A DNA stretch of 37,077 nt from Acidobacteriaceae bacterium (GTDB lineage: Bacteria; Acidobacteriota; Terriglobia; Terriglobales; Acidobacteriaceae). Position numbers and translations under genes: made by a program. The notes beneath the pieces were generated by a model. It saw only the letters and a list, made by a program, of their open reading frames with translations. It searched no databases and was not told the DNA's origin. The DNA lies in assembly GCA_025355385.1 (NCBI GenBank), contig JANXZS010000097.1:1-37077 (forward strand), read 5' to 3'. Of the stretch, positions 17,440-25,859 are shown piece after piece. Position 1 is the first letter of the stretch; each line of letters begins with the position of its first letter.

Positions 17440-17652
17440 ATGACCTTCTTGAATGCTGCTTCAATCGCTGGAGGTGTGGCAGTCGTACTGAACGGGTTGG
17501 GGGTGAATTTGTGGTGGAAGAACCTCCACAAGCCAGAGCCCCAGCAAAAGACGCAGAACGCCGAGCCGTCTAACCAAACTGCGCGTTGGCTAGACATTGG
17601 GTTCGGGCTGGGACTTCTTGCCTGTAGAGTTTTCGGCTTATTTCACTCTTAG
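17440..17652 (+). CDS. Small hypothetical membrane protein
   Basis: This 70-aa ORF starts at an ATG 26 nt after accD; a TTG at 17410 would overlap the accD stop. It has a hydrophobic first segment (about residues 5-22, ASIAGGVAVVLNGLGVNLWW), a polar Gln/Lys/Pro-rich middle, and a second hydrophobic segment (about 47-68, IGFGLGLLACRVFGLF). I do not recognise the family. Two membrane segments and its place in a same-strand run support a real gene, but it has no strong ribosome-binding site and could be chance. No function is proposed. Confidence 0.45.
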   Translation: MTFLNAASIAGGVAVVLNGLGVNLWWKNLHKPEPQQKTQNAEPSNQTARWLDIGFGLGLLACRVFGLFHS

Positions 17653-17739
17653 CAGGTTGCCTGATAGCCTGCGGGACTCTGCTGCCAGGCAAATGCTGTG
17701 AACGCTCCAAAGCCATACGCGGACGGCTAAAATACAGGT

Positions 17740-19110
17740 ATGTCATACGCAGCGGCGGTTGATCATCTATTCGCGCTGAGTGGTGAGCTTCATTCTGCTC
17801 CCGGCACGCCACGCCGCAAGTTTCGGCTTGAGGACATGCGTGTGCTTATGGCTGCTCTGGGCGATCCGCAGCTTCGCTTCCCTTCTGTGCTGGTCGCGGG
17901 CACGAACGGCAAGGGATCCACCTGCGCCAGCATGGCCAGCATTCTCAAGGCATCCGGATATCGCACCGGCCTGTATACCTCGCCGCACTTATCGCGGGTG
18001 AATGAGCGCATTCAGATCGATGGCCAGACCATCTCCGATGCCAGTTTTGCGGAGCGGTACTTCCGTATGCACGAGGCTGCCACGGTGCTCGTCAACGAGG
18101 GTGAACTCGGCGGCCTGCCTAGCTTCTTCGAGAGCATGACGGCCATTGCGTTTCTGACCTATGCGGAGGAACGGATCGAGATAGCCGTGCTTGAAGTGGG
18201 CATGGGCGGGCGCCTGGACGCGACTAACATCGTCAAACCGATGATCAGCGTTATCACCGACATTTCGCTCGATCACACTGAGTGGCTGGGCTCGACCATA
18301 ACTGCTATCGCACACGAGAAGGCTGGAATTCTGCGGCGCGATGGCGTGCTGGTGACGTTGCCCCAGCATCCCGAGGCAAACCAGGCTATAGGCGAAGCCG
18401 CCATGGCATTGCATGTCCGGGGGGTGAGCGCCACGGACTACATTCCGTCCCGCCCGGCCAGCGCATTGAGAAACAGGTATCCGATCGAGGTGCTTGACGG
18501 CAGGATAGAGGTCGATTCGCCGCTCGCCGGAGTGCATCAGCAACGCAACCTGGCGCTCGCTATCGCGACCGTCGTGGAAATTCGTAACAATCACGGTTAC
18601 AAAATAGAATTGCCCGCAATCGAGGCTGGAATCCGCGCTACGTGCTGGCCCGGACGACTCGAGCGATTTGCCGGATATGGCTTGCGCGCCGACATTCTTG
18701 TGGATGTGGCACACAATGCTGCCGGCATCTGGGCATTGCGTTCGGCGCTCTCGTCCCTTGCCCAGGGAGAGACCGGAGACACGGATCGAACGCTGATCTT
18801 TGGGTGTCTCGCCGACAAAGCAGTGGCTGAGATGGCGCAGATTCTGTTTCCGCTCTTCGATCGGGTGATCCTGATGCCGGTGAACTCGCCGCGAGCCGCG
18901 ACTCTGGCGGAAATGCAGTTGGCGGCTGCGGCAACCGGGGCACAGTATCAGTCGGCGCCCGATGCCGGCACGGCCCTAAGCCTCGCTATAGACCAGGCAC
19001 CAGCGCACGGATTGATCGTTGCGTGCGGCTCGATCTACCTGGTGGGGAAAGTTCGTGAACTGATCCCCGCCCTGGATGCCGCGGCTGCGCCCGCGAGGAC
19101 GATCGCATGA
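17740..19110 (+). CDS. folC: Bifunctional folylpolyglutamate synthase/dihydrofolate synthase
   Basis: This 456-aa Mur-ligase-family enzyme adds glutamate to dihydropteroate and to folates, using ATP. The P-loop VAGTNGKGSTCASM is at about residues 52-65, and the folate-specific TGLYTSPHLSRVNERIQIDG follows it. EVGMGGRLDATNIV, SLDHTEWLG and HEKAGILRRDG give the central domain, and DVAHNAAGIWAL marks the C-terminal glutamate-ligase domain (family DGAHNP, with Val-Ala-His-Asn-Ala here). The length is normal. A TAAAAT hexamer lies about 10 nt upstream of the ATG, so an internal promoter is possible. The stop overlaps the plsC start (ATGA). Confidence 0.95.
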   Translation: MSYAAAVDHLFALSGELHSAPGTPRRKFRLEDMRVLMAALGDPQLRFPSVLVAGTNGKGSTCASMASILKASGYRTGLYTSPHLSRVNERIQIDGQTISDASFAERYFRMHEAATVLVNEGELGGLPSFFESMTAIAFLTYAEERIEIAVLEVGMGGRLDATNIVKPMISVITDISLDHTEWLGSTITAIAHEKAGILRRDGVLVTLPQHPEANQAIGEAAMALHVRGVSATDYIPSRPASALRNRYPIEVLDGRIEVDSPLAGVHQQRNLALAIATVVEIRNNHGYKIELPAIEAGIRATCWPGRLERFAGYGLRADILVDVAHNAAGIWALRSALSSLAQGETGDTDRTLIFGCLADKAVAEMAQILFPLFDRVILMPVNSPRAATLAEMQLAAAATGAQYQSAPDAGTALSLAIDQAPAHGLIVACGSIYLVGKVRELIPALDAAAAPARTIA

Positions 19111-19925
19111 TCCCCCGCCCCTCGCCGCTACCGCGTCGTTACAGCATGTTCTCAAACGTAGTGCAGGCTCCATTATTTGCCTTGGCAACAATCGGGTTCG
19201 GCAGTCTGTCAATCGCCTCCTCTTTCTTGGATAGAGATGGGCGCTTTCAGCATAAAATCGCGCGGATCTGGGCGAGGACCACTATCCGTCTGAGCCTTTC
19301 GCCGGTGACTATGATTGGAGAGGAAAATCTGCGCCGGGCGCCGGTGGCGGTTTACGCGTGCAACCACACTTCTTACATGGATACTCCCGTCCTCTTCAGC
19401 GCATTGCCGTTCCAGTTTCGCATCCTGGCTAAGCAACAACTTTGGAAGATGCCTTTCATCGGCTGGCACCTGGACAGGTCTGGCCAGATTCCTGTGGACA
19501 CCACTACGCAGCGTTCCTCGATAGCTAGTTTGAGCGCGGGGGTCCGGGCCTTGAAGGGCGGGATGCCCCTAGTGGTATTCCCCGAGGGAGGGCGAACGAT
19601 GACGGGTCATCCGCAGACTTTCCTCAGTGGAGCCGCCTATTTGGCGCTTCGCGCACAGGTGCCGCTGGTGCCTATGGCGCTGATCGACGTCTATGGGCTG
19701 TTGCCGATCCATGCCCGGCAGTTCCATCCGCGCCCGCTGAAACTTGTGATTGGCGAGCCTATCCCGACCGAAGGCTACACTACTCGCCAGATCGATGTTC
19801 TCAACGAGCGTCTGCGCCAGGATGTGTGCCGCTTGTACTATGAACACGGTGGAATGGCTGCTTGCCCGACAGCGCCTCCCATAGCAGTGGCGTCGGAGCC
19901 GACTCCCTTGGAGCACAGCCGATGA
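19107..19925 (+). CDS. plsC: 1-acyl-sn-glycerol-3-phosphate acyltransferase
   Basis: This 272-aa protein is of the PlsC/LPLAT family, which acylates lysophosphatidic acid to phosphatidic acid at the inner membrane. The catalytic HxxxxD motif is NHTSYMD (His87, Asp92), and the substrate-binding motif is VVFPEGGRTMTG (about residues 156-167); KQQLWKMPFIGWHLDRSGQIPVD is motif II. A hydrophobic stretch at about 20-42 can anchor it. The ATG overlaps the folC stop by 4 nt (ATGA), and its own stop overlaps the next gene in the same way, which indicates translational coupling. Confidence 0.9.
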   Translation: MIPRPSPLPRRYSMFSNVVQAPLFALATIGFGSLSIASSFLDRDGRFQHKIARIWARTTIRLSLSPVTMIGEENLRRAPVAVYACNHTSYMDTPVLFSALPFQFRILAKQQLWKMPFIGWHLDRSGQIPVDTTTQRSSIASLSAGVRALKGGMPLVVFPEGGRTMTGHPQTFLSGAAYLALRAQVPLVPMALIDVYGLLPIHARQFHPRPLKLVIGEPIPTEGYTTRQIDVLNERLRQDVCRLYYEHGGMAACPTAPPIAVASEPTPLEHSR

Positions 19926-20689
19926 AACCCGCCCGCATTGCGCTGCCTGAGCCTACCTCCACCGCTCCCGCATACAATCAGCGAACCTGGCCGCAGTACG
20001 CTCATGCCATTCGCTCCTGCGGAGGGGTTGCCGTCCCGGTCCCACTGGGTGAGAGCCAAGCCAGCGTGGCGCGGTTGATCAGCGGGTGTTGCGGCATCCT
20101 GCTCCCGGGAAGCCCGGCCGACGTGAATCCCCAAAAATACAACCAGTCACCCGCGGCGGAGACCGCTGCTCCAGACCCGGATCGGGAGGCGGTGGACGAA
20201 TTGCTTCTTCAAGACGCCTTCAACCTGCATAAGCCCATTTTCGGGATCTGTTACGGCCTGCAGGCGCTGAACGTCTGGCGAAACGGAACGCTGCGGCAGC
20301 ATATCAGCGGCGGCCTCCACGCGCAGTCGAAGCTGGAGACGGTACACCCGGTCTTGGTGACTGCGGGCTCGCGCACTGCCTTGGCTCTCGACCGTTCGCA
20401 TGCGCCTGAAGGACCGGTATGGGTCAACTCCAGCCACCATCAATCGGTGCAGATTTCCGGGGATGGCATGGAGATCGTCGCCCTGTCGCCCGACGACGGG
20501 GTAATTGAGGCTCTGGAACTGACGCACGGCTCGCAATTTGTCGTTGGCGTCCAGTGGCACCCCGAGCGAACGTTTGGCACCAATGCACTGTCGAGGGCTC
20601 TCTTCCAATCGTTCGTGGACGCTGCCTCCGCATGGAAACTGGAGCCGATTCAGGAATCGGTGGTTTTGGTGGACGCTTGCAAGAAATGA
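19922..20689 (+). CDS. Class I glutamine amidotransferase-like (peptidase C26) protein
   Basis: This 255-aa protein has the class I amidotransferase triad: nucleophile Cys110 in FGICYGLQALNVW, and His213 and Glu215 in GVQWHPER. The early PGSPADVNPQKY block is the equivalent of the GGxDxxPxxY segment of gamma-glutamyl-gamma-aminobutyrate hydrolase (PuuD) and related peptidase C26 enzymes. The VNSSHHQSV motif also fits that subfamily. It likely hydrolyses a gamma-glutamyl amide, but the substrate is unknown and there is no putrescine pathway nearby. A longer frame opens at 19862, but the ATG at 19922 overlaps the plsC stop (ATGA) and matches the family start. Its stop overlaps the rsmG start. 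Confidence 0.85.
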   Translation: MKPARIALPEPTSTAPAYNQRTWPQYAHAIRSCGGVAVPVPLGESQASVARLISGCCGILLPGSPADVNPQKYNQSPAAETAAPDPDREAVDELLLQDAFNLHKPIFGICYGLQALNVWRNGTLRQHISGGLHAQSKLETVHPVLVTAGSRTALALDRSHAPEGPVWVNSSHHQSVQISGDGMEIVALSPDDGVIEALELTHGSQFVVGVQWHPERTFGTNALSRALFQSFVDAASAWKLEPIQESVVLVDACKK

Positions 20690-21288
20690 GTCGGCTGAAC
20701 GTTTTGCTAACTGCGGCCGGGATGGAACCCGTTTCAGCCGAGCTCAGCGAGAGATTTTCCCGATACTGGCTATTGTTAGCTAAGTGGAACTCTAAATTGA
20801 ACTTGTCCGGGATTCGCTCGGAAGAGGAAGTTTTGCGCCGTCATTTTGTGGAGTGCATCTTTTGCGCTCGGCAGCTGCCCTCCGGAATTTCAACGTTGCT
20901 GGACTTTGGGTCGGGGGCGGGTTTCCCGGGAATACCGATCGCGCTTTGTCGCCCTGAGATCGCTGTCACTCTTGCTGAGTCCCAGATGAAAAAGTCCGCG
21001 TTCCTTCGCGAAGTAATTCGCGAACTGGACGTTGAGGCAAATATCCATGCCGGCCGGGCTGAGGATCTTTCATCGTCATTCGACGCGGTAGCGATGAGGG
21101 CCGTTGACAAGATGAACGAGGCTGTTTCGGCGGCAGTGAAGCTCACCGCTCCAGCAGGGATATTGGTCGTGTTGACAAGCAAATCGAGCGAAGTTCCTGA
21201 GAGATACGCGACACTTAATTGGAGCGATCCTGTAAGCCTGCCCTACTCTAACCAAAATGTCCTGTTAACTGTGAGAATGCGTAGTTAG
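20686..21288 (+). CDS. rsmG: 16S rRNA (guanine-527-N7) methyltransferase RsmG
   Basis: This 200-aa SAM-dependent enzyme (GidB) methylates G527 of 16S rRNA. SAM motif I is LLDFGSGAGFPGIPIALCRP (about residues 71-90), preceded by the family's WNSKLNLSGIRSEEEVLRRHFVE. MKKSAFLREV and AVDKMNEAV complete the pattern. A longer frame opens at 20554 inside the previous gene, but the ATG at 20686 overlaps that gene's stop (ATGA) and gives the normal length. The C-terminal part is a little short. As in many bacteria it lies directly upstream of parA-parB, and a parS site overlaps its stop codon. Confidence 0.94.
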   Translation: MSRLNVLLTAAGMEPVSAELSERFSRYWLLLAKWNSKLNLSGIRSEEEVLRRHFVECIFCARQLPSGISTLLDFGSGAGFPGIPIALCRPEIAVTLAESQMKKSAFLREVIRELDVEANIHAGRAEDLSSSFDAVAMRAVDKMNEAVSAAVKLTAPAGILVVLTSKSSEVPERYATLNWSDPVSLPYSNQNVLLTVRMRS

Positions 21289-21302
21289 TTCCACGTGGAA
21301 CA
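21287..21302. promoter_or_regulatory. parS centromere-like site 1
   Basis: AGTTCCACGTGGAACA matches the bacterial parS consensus TGTTCCACGTGGAACA at 15 of 16 positions and contains a perfect 14-bp palindrome (21288-21301). ParB would load here as a CTP-dependent clamp. The first bases are part of the rsmG TAG stop codon (21286-21288). Confidence 0.9.
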
Positions 21303-21314
21303 CTATCGCTTGGA

Positions 21315-21330
21315 CGTTCCACGTGGAACA
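21315..21330. promoter_or_regulatory. parS centromere-like site 2
   Basis: CGTTCCACGTGGAACA is a second site with 15 of 16 consensus positions and the same perfect 14-bp palindrome core. Its centre is 28 bp from the centre of site 1. Both sites precede parA, so ParB bound here could also affect parAB expression. Confidence 0.9.
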
Positions 21331-21524
21331 TGCTGGCTAATCGCGGAGGTTTTCCACCGACGTCACCAGCCTCTCTCACAAGCCCAAATATTACGAAAGC
21401 CACTAGGGACAGGCGGTTTGGTGTTAGCCCGTAATCGGGCGTTCAAGTTCTCCACAGATCCAGCCTCGTTCTGCACAGCCCGAAGCGTTGCGGAACATCC
21501 TCTCGCCCGATAGTCTGTGGGCTC

Positions 21525-22364
21525 ATGGGTAAAGTACTGGCAATCGTCAATCAAAAAGGCGGGGTGGGAAAAACCACCACCGCGATCAACCTCTCTGCCG
21601 CCCTTGCATTAGAAGGACTGAATTGCCTCCTGCTGGACTGCGACCCGCAAGCAAATTCCACGGGAGGGCTGGGCTTCGCTCGCGACGAGCAACGAGCTTC
21701 CATGTACGACGTGCTGGTAGGCGATTCAACGATGACCGAGATCATCCTGCCCACCGAAATTGAGACCCTCAAAATGGCTCCGGGCAGCAAAAACCTGATC
21801 GGTGCCAATGTCGAGCTTGTGCAGGCGGACCGCCGGTCCGAACGGCTGCGCGACGCGATTGCGCCGATTCGGGATCAGTATGACTTCATTGTCATGGATT
21901 GCCCGCCAGCACTTGACCTGCTGACTCTTAACGCTTTAGTGGCTGCCGATCGATTGCTGGTGCCGATGCAGGCGGAATACTTCGCGCTGGAAGGTATCAG
22001 CGAACTGGTTAGCACACTGGAGCGGGTGCGCTCCGCTTTCAATCCAAATCTCAGCATCGAGGGCGTTCTGCTCACCATGTACGACGACCGGACGAATCTG
22101 GCTCAACAAGTCACAGAAAATCTTCGCGGATTCTTCGGTGAGAAGCTGTTCAACACCGTTATCCCACGTAATGTGAGGTTGGCGGAGGCTCCAAGTCACG
22201 GCAAACCCGTCGCCCTGTATGATCCCCGCTCCCGAGGCGCTGAGAGCTATCGCGCTCTGGCTCTGGAAATTCTGGAACGAAATGGCATAACGAGCCCGAA
22301 ACTCCTAAAGCAGGCTAAGGAGAAGCCGCACGAAGTTACCGTGCGCTTCTGGCCATACGCTTAG
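21525..22364 (+). CDS. parA: Chromosome-partitioning ATPase ParA (Soj)
   Basis: This 279-aa deviant-Walker ATPase moves ParB-parS complexes over the nucleoid. The deviant Walker [13 protein letters not shown], is at about residues 9-20 with the signature Lys before [15 protein letters not shown] and [18 protein letters not shown] (Walker B) follow, then the [17 protein letters not shown] block characteristic of chromosomal Soj-type ParA. There is no N-terminal DNA-binding extension of the plasmid P1 kind, which agrees with a chromosomal system. parB follows 42 nt later, and two parS sites lie 195-240 nt upstream. Confidence 0.96.
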   Translation: MGKVLAIVNQKGGVGKTTTAINLSAALALEGLNCLLLDCDPQANSTGGLGFARDEQRASMYDVLVGDSTMTEIILPTEIETLKMAPGSKNLIGANVELVQADRRSERLRDAIAPIRDQYDFIVMDCPPALDLLTLNALVAADRLLVPMQAEYFALEGISELVSTLERVRSAFNPNLSIEGVLLTMYDDRTNLAQQVTENLRGFFGEKLFNTVIPRNVRLAEAPSHGKPVALYDPRSRGAESYRALALEILERNGITSPKLLKQAKEKPHEVTVRFWPYA

Positions 22365-22406
22365 ATTTGTAGCCCCAGCATTGATTTTCTGAGAAGGACC
22401 ATCCGA

Positions 22407-23321
22407 ATGAGCACCACGACCGATCATTTGAAACGCCGCGCTTTGGGTAAGGGGCTGGAATCGCTCCTGCCCCGGGTTGATTCCCCAGCACTAGCCACTT
22501 CTCCCCCTTTCCCGCCAGCGCAGGCGCAGGAGAGCGGCAAGCCTCGCGAGATAGCTCTCGACCAGATCGACAAAAATCCCTTTCAGACCCGCAGCCACTT
22601 TGACGAACAGCAACTCGGAGAACTGGCCGCCTCGATCGCGGCCACCGGCGTGGTGCAGCCGATCCTGGTTCGATCGCTGCCCAACGGCAGGTTCCAATTA
22701 ATTGCCGGTGAGCGGCGGTGGCTGGCATCGCAGAAGGCCGGGAAGAGCGTCATTCCTGCCATTCTGCGCCAGGTGTCGGACGAGCAGGCCATGGAGATGA
22801 CCATTGTCGAGAACCTGCAGCGCGCCGATCTGAACCCAATCGAGCAGGCGCGTGCCTACGATCGGCTGAGTCGCGACTTCAAGATGACCCAGGAGCAGAT
22901 GGCCCAGCGCACGGGCAAGGACCGGGCTTCGGTGGCAAATTTCCTGCGCTTGCTTAAGCTACCCGCCGAAGTCCAGGTGCTGGTGGAGAAGGGTGAATTG
23001 ACCTTCGGGCATGCGCGTACGCTGCTGGCGTTGGAGTCGCCGGAGGCTATCTTGAAGGCGGCGAAAAAGGTTGGAGCCCTCTCCATGTCTGTACGGCAGA
23101 CAGAAAGTTACGTGCAGGGGCTTCTGAACCCGGAAAAGAAGAAAGACAGCAAGAATGATCTTCCCCTGGACCCCAATGTGAAAGAGGCGCAGGACAAATT
23201 ACAGCGCTCTCTGGGATTGAAGGTGCGCATTGAAGATAAGAATGGCCGTGGCCGTGTAGTGATCGAGTACGCGCGACTGGAAGACTTCGATGCACTGATG
23301 GAAGCAATCATCGGGCAATAG
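22407..23321 (+). CDS. parB: Chromosome-partitioning protein ParB (Spo0J)
   Basis: This 304-aa CTPase clamp binds parS and spreads along DNA. The N-terminus has the ALGKGLESLLP motif that contacts ParA. The CTP-binding domain covers about residues 48-140, with PFQTR, IAGERRW and ENLQRADLNPIEQARAY. A helix-turn-helix at about 160-185 (MTQEQMAQRTGKDRASVANFLRLL) reads parS, and a C-terminal dimerisation domain ends in RVVIEYARLEDFDALMEAI. The GERRxR box reads GERRWL here (residues 101-106): the last Arg is Leu. It is in an operon with parA. Confidence 0.96.
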   Translation: MSTTTDHLKRRALGKGLESLLPRVDSPALATSPPFPPAQAQESGKPREIALDQIDKNPFQTRSHFDEQQLGELAASIAATGVVQPILVRSLPNGRFQLIAGERRWLASQKAGKSVIPAILRQVSDEQAMEMTIVENLQRADLNPIEQARAYDRLSRDFKMTQEQMAQRTGKDRASVANFLRLLKLPAEVQVLVEKGELTFGHARTLLALESPEAILKAAKKVGALSMSVRQTESYVQGLLNPEKKKDSKNDLPLDPNVKEAQDKLQRSLGLKVRIEDKNGRGRVVIEYARLEDFDALMEAIIGQ

Positions 23322-23431
23322 CAATAGCCTCCATGGTCGGCGGCTATGCGTGCAATAGGGCCTGGCAATTCACCCATACATTTCTTTGTGCTCTGCTACA
23401 CTTTTCCCACTCCGTTGCGAGGATCTTTCGA

Positions 23432-24736
23432 ATGAACGTTCACCCCGCCTTCTATTTGAAACTGTTACTGTTACTAATAGCAACGACCGCTGCTGCGCAA
23501 CAACCGGCCAAGGCGGCGGACCCCCAGCGCACGGTGATTCACGCTGGTCACGTGCTGGATGTTCATACCGGACATACGGCGGCTAATCAGGCAATTGTAA
23601 TCAGTGGTGACAAAATCATTTCCGTGGGCGTGGACGAGCCTGCGCGAGCGGGCGACAAGGAGATCGATCTTCGCACGATGACGGTCCTGCCCGGCCTGAT
23701 CGATGTGCACACGCACATCACCATGGATACGAACTTCGATCCTTATCACGAATTGACCACAACACCGATCAAGGAGGCGCTGATCGGTGTGAGGAATGCG
23801 AGAACCACATTACAGGCCGGCTTTACCACCGTGCGCAACGTGGGCGCCAGTGGCTACGCCGATGTGGCGCTGCGCGATGACATCAATGCTGGAAACCTGG
23901 AGGGGCCGCATATGCAGGTTAGCGGACCAGCACTCGGCATTACCGGCGGACACTGCGACGATAACCTGCTGCCATTTGAGTATCACGTGGTGGCGGATGG
24001 CGTGGCGGACGGCGTCGCGGCTGTGCAGGCGAAGGTTCGGCAGAACATCAAGTATGGAGCAGACCTGATCAAAGTGTGCGCGACCGGCGGCGTGCTCTCA
24101 AAGGGCGACGATCCGCAGGCATCGCAATACACGCTGGAGGAGATGAAAGCGATCGTGGCGGACGCGCATCGCCTGGGGCGAAGGGTTGCGGCGCACGCGC
24201 ATGGGGCGCAGGGCGCTCAGTGGGCCAGTGAGGCGGGAGTGGATTCGGTGGAACACGGCTCCTACATTGACGACGCCACAATAGCCGTGATGAAAAAGAA
24301 TGGAACCTACCTGGTGCCGACAGCGTTCCTTGAAACGTGGCTTCCCGTCTATGGCAACCTGCCGCCGTTCTATCAGCAAAAGGCCAAGGATGTAAGCGCA
24401 GTGGCGTTTCAGAATTATCGCAAGGCTATCAAGAACGGCGTGAAGATTGCGCTGGGCACGGACGCCGCTGTGTATCCACATGGAATGAATGCCCATGAAT
24501 TGGACGTGTACGTCAATGAATTGGGCATGACGCCCCTGGCGGCGATACAGTCGGCTACGCTGAACGCCGCAGACCTTATGGGCTGGTCCGATCGAGTGGG
24601 TTCGCTGGAGCCCGGCAAATGGGCCGACATCATCGCCGTTCCTGGTGATCCGCTGGCCGACGTCAAGATCCTGGAGAACGTTCCATTCGTCATGAAATCG
24701 GGAGTTGTCTACAAGGACGAGGCACATAAGAAGTGA
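23432..24736 (+). CDS. Secreted metal-dependent amidohydrolase
   Basis: This 434-aa protein has a signal peptide at about residues 1-22 (LKLLLLLIATTAAAQQ), so it probably acts in the periplasm. It belongs to the amidohydrolase superfamily close to imidazolonepropionase and Xaa-Pro dipeptidase-like enzymes. Metal ligands can be read as His93 and His95 (DVHTHI), Lys214 (LIKVCATGG, the carboxylated Lys position), His255/His257 (AAHAHG), His275 (SVEHGSYID) and Asp344 (LGTDAAV). The closing ATLNAADLMGWSDRVGSLEPGKWAD block is typical. The substrate is unknown; relatives cleave dipeptides or cyclic amides. An upstream frame from 23333 is rejected because GAGGA lies 8 nt before the ATG at 23432 and the signal peptide starts there. 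Confidence 0.88.
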   Translation: MNVHPAFYLKLLLLLIATTAAAQQPAKAADPQRTVIHAGHVLDVHTGHTAANQAIVISGDKIISVGVDEPARAGDKEIDLRTMTVLPGLIDVHTHITMDTNFDPYHELTTTPIKEALIGVRNARTTLQAGFTTVRNVGASGYADVALRDDINAGNLEGPHMQVSGPALGITGGHCDDNLLPFEYHVVADGVADGVAAVQAKVRQNIKYGADLIKVCATGGVLSKGDDPQASQYTLEEMKAIVADAHRLGRRVAAHAHGAQGAQWASEAGVDSVEHGSYIDDATIAVMKKNGTYLVPTAFLETWLPVYGNLPPFYQQKAKDVSAVAFQNYRKAIKNGVKIALGTDAAVYPHGMNAHELDVYVNELGMTPLAAIQSATLNAADLMGWSDRVGSLEPGKWADIIAVPGDPLADVKILENVPFVMKSGVVYKDEAHKK

Positions 24737-24757
24737 CAGAGGTGCCGACCAGAGGAA

Positions 24758-24778
24758 TTAGAGCAGTTTCGCTTCTAA
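24758..24778. repeat. Short hairpin beginning with TTAGAGCAG
   Basis: TTAGAGCAGTTTCGCTTCTAA is an imperfect dyad 22 nt after the amidohydrolase stop. Its first 9 bases equal the ends of the inverted-repeat elements at 25668 and 33566, so it may be a solo or degenerate end of that family. The rest of 24737-24890 shows no gene or tRNA. Confidence 0.35.
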
Positions 24779-24890
24779 TCTGTACGGGTAGGAGCAGCAA
24801 AGGGCGGCTTCTCTTGAGGAAAAACCGCGCTGAGCCGGGTTGCTTCGTATGCACGGGAAGTGAAAACGATCTAGCCGCAGGTTCGGTTTA

Positions 24891-25616
24891 ATGAGGGCGA
24901 CACGATTTGAATTTCGTTATCGCGTGGCCATCATCGGGGTTATTTATGCCCTTGGTTTCGCGGCTTTCTGGTATTTCCCCCTCGGCCTCGCAACCGGTCA
25001 AACAACGTGGCTCATTCTGTCGTCGCTACTGGCTGGCACCCACTGGCTCACTCTCAATACTGCCACCCTATTTGTAACAATCATTGCGCTTGTTTGTGGA
25101 GTTGCCGGAACAGCTCTACGGGTGTGGGGAACCGCACATCTTGGAGCGACAACGATGACGGGCAGCGAGATGCTCGCTGGACAGATGGTCGTCTCGGGAC
25201 CCTATCGTCACCTTCGCAATCCGCTCTACGTCGGACTGTGGCTATTGTCGGTCCCTATCAGCATTTTGATGCCAGTTGCGGGAGCAATCTTTGTCTTCCT
25301 GATGCTGTCAGTCTTTTTGCTGCGCATCATCGGCGGAGAAGAATCGCACCTCAGCGAGAAACTGGGGGGAACTTATCACTCTTACCGTTCGCGGGTTCCG
25401 CGCCTCTTTCCCACGCCGGTTGCTGCGGTCTCGCATTCAGGCCTGCGACCCCGATGGATACAGGCGCTAATGGCCGAAGCCTTTCCGGTGGGCTTTACTG
25501 TTTGTTTTGCGTTTCTCGCCTGGAGCTACAACGCCCGGCTGCTGACCCGCTACCTGATAGTGTGCTTTGGTTTTTCGCTGGTAGTGAGGGCACTGATGAA
25601 ACCGGGTAAGGAATAG
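24891..25616 (+). CDS. Membrane methyltransferase of the ICMT/PEMT family
   Basis: This 241-aa protein has about five or six membrane segments (for example around residues 12-30, 40-75, 108-150 and 190-230). The signature GPYRHLRNPLYVGLWL (about 104-119) and the following RIIGGEESHLSEKLGGTYHSYRSRVPRLFP are the SAM-binding C-terminal core of isoprenylcysteine carboxyl methyltransferase and phosphatidylethanolamine N-methyltransferase relatives. In bacteria such proteins methylate lipids or unknown small substrates, so no substrate is assigned. An additional pair of hydrophobic segments after the core is unusual for the shortest members. It stands alone, 154 nt after the amidohydrolase gene. 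Confidence 0.8.
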   Translation: MRATRFEFRYRVAIIGVIYALGFAAFWYFPLGLATGQTTWLILSSLLAGTHWLTLNTATLFVTIIALVCGVAGTALRVWGTAHLGATTMTGSEMLAGQMVVSGPYRHLRNPLYVGLWLLSVPISILMPVAGAIFVFLMLSVFLLRIIGGEESHLSEKLGGTYHSYRSRVPRLFPTPVAAVSHSGLRPRWIQALMAEAFPVGFTVCFAFLAWSYNARLLTRYLIVCFGFSLVVRALMKPGKE

Positions 25617-25667
25617 AGGCGGGGACGGCTGAAGCGTTCAGCGACTTCGACGAGATGAGGGCCGATT

Positions 25668-25783
25668 TAGAGCAGAAGCAGGGATGGTTCGATGTATCCA
25701 GCGTCAGCGATGTAGACATTTTCTTGATGAAAATGGCTGCAGGGATCTGTGGCTCACCTTACACTGACCCTGCTTCTGATTTA
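25668..25783. repeat. 116-bp element with terminal inverted repeats, copy A
   Basis: The left end TAGAGCAGAAGCAGGG (25668-25683) and right end CCCTGCTTCTGATTTA (25768-25783) are inverted repeats that match at 14 of 16 positions. Inside are GATGTATCCAGCGTCAGCGATGTAG and a small hairpin (CATTTTC-TTGAT-GAAAATG with one mismatch). Copy B at 33566-33683 is the same element in the opposite direction, clearly similar over its whole length. It lies between the convergent methyltransferase gene and HU gene. It has no coding capacity for a transposase, so it is a MITE- or REP-like element. Confidence 0.75.
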
Positions 25784-25822
25784 GCCGCCTGTTTCAAGAC
25801 GAATACAGAAATTGATGAATTG

Positions 25823-25859
25823 AAAAAAAGCGGGAGAGACGCTTGCCTTCGTCTCCCCC
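25823..25859 (-). terminator. Intrinsic terminator of the HU gene
   Basis: Read leftward, GGGGGAGACG, an 8-nt loop and CGTCTCTCCC form a 10-bp stem with a single G-T wobble. After CGC comes a run of seven T. This is a textbook rho-independent terminator, 70 nt past the HU stop codon. Confidence 0.88.

Noticed and set aside
21448-21456. DnaA-box-like TTCTCCACA upstream of parA, possible replication origin
   Set aside because: A single imperfect box with no cluster and no AT-rich unwinding stretch; dnaA/dnaN are not in the window.
24098-24727. Leftward open frame (209 aa)
   Set aside because: Antisense to the amidohydrolase, which has all metal ligands in its own frame.
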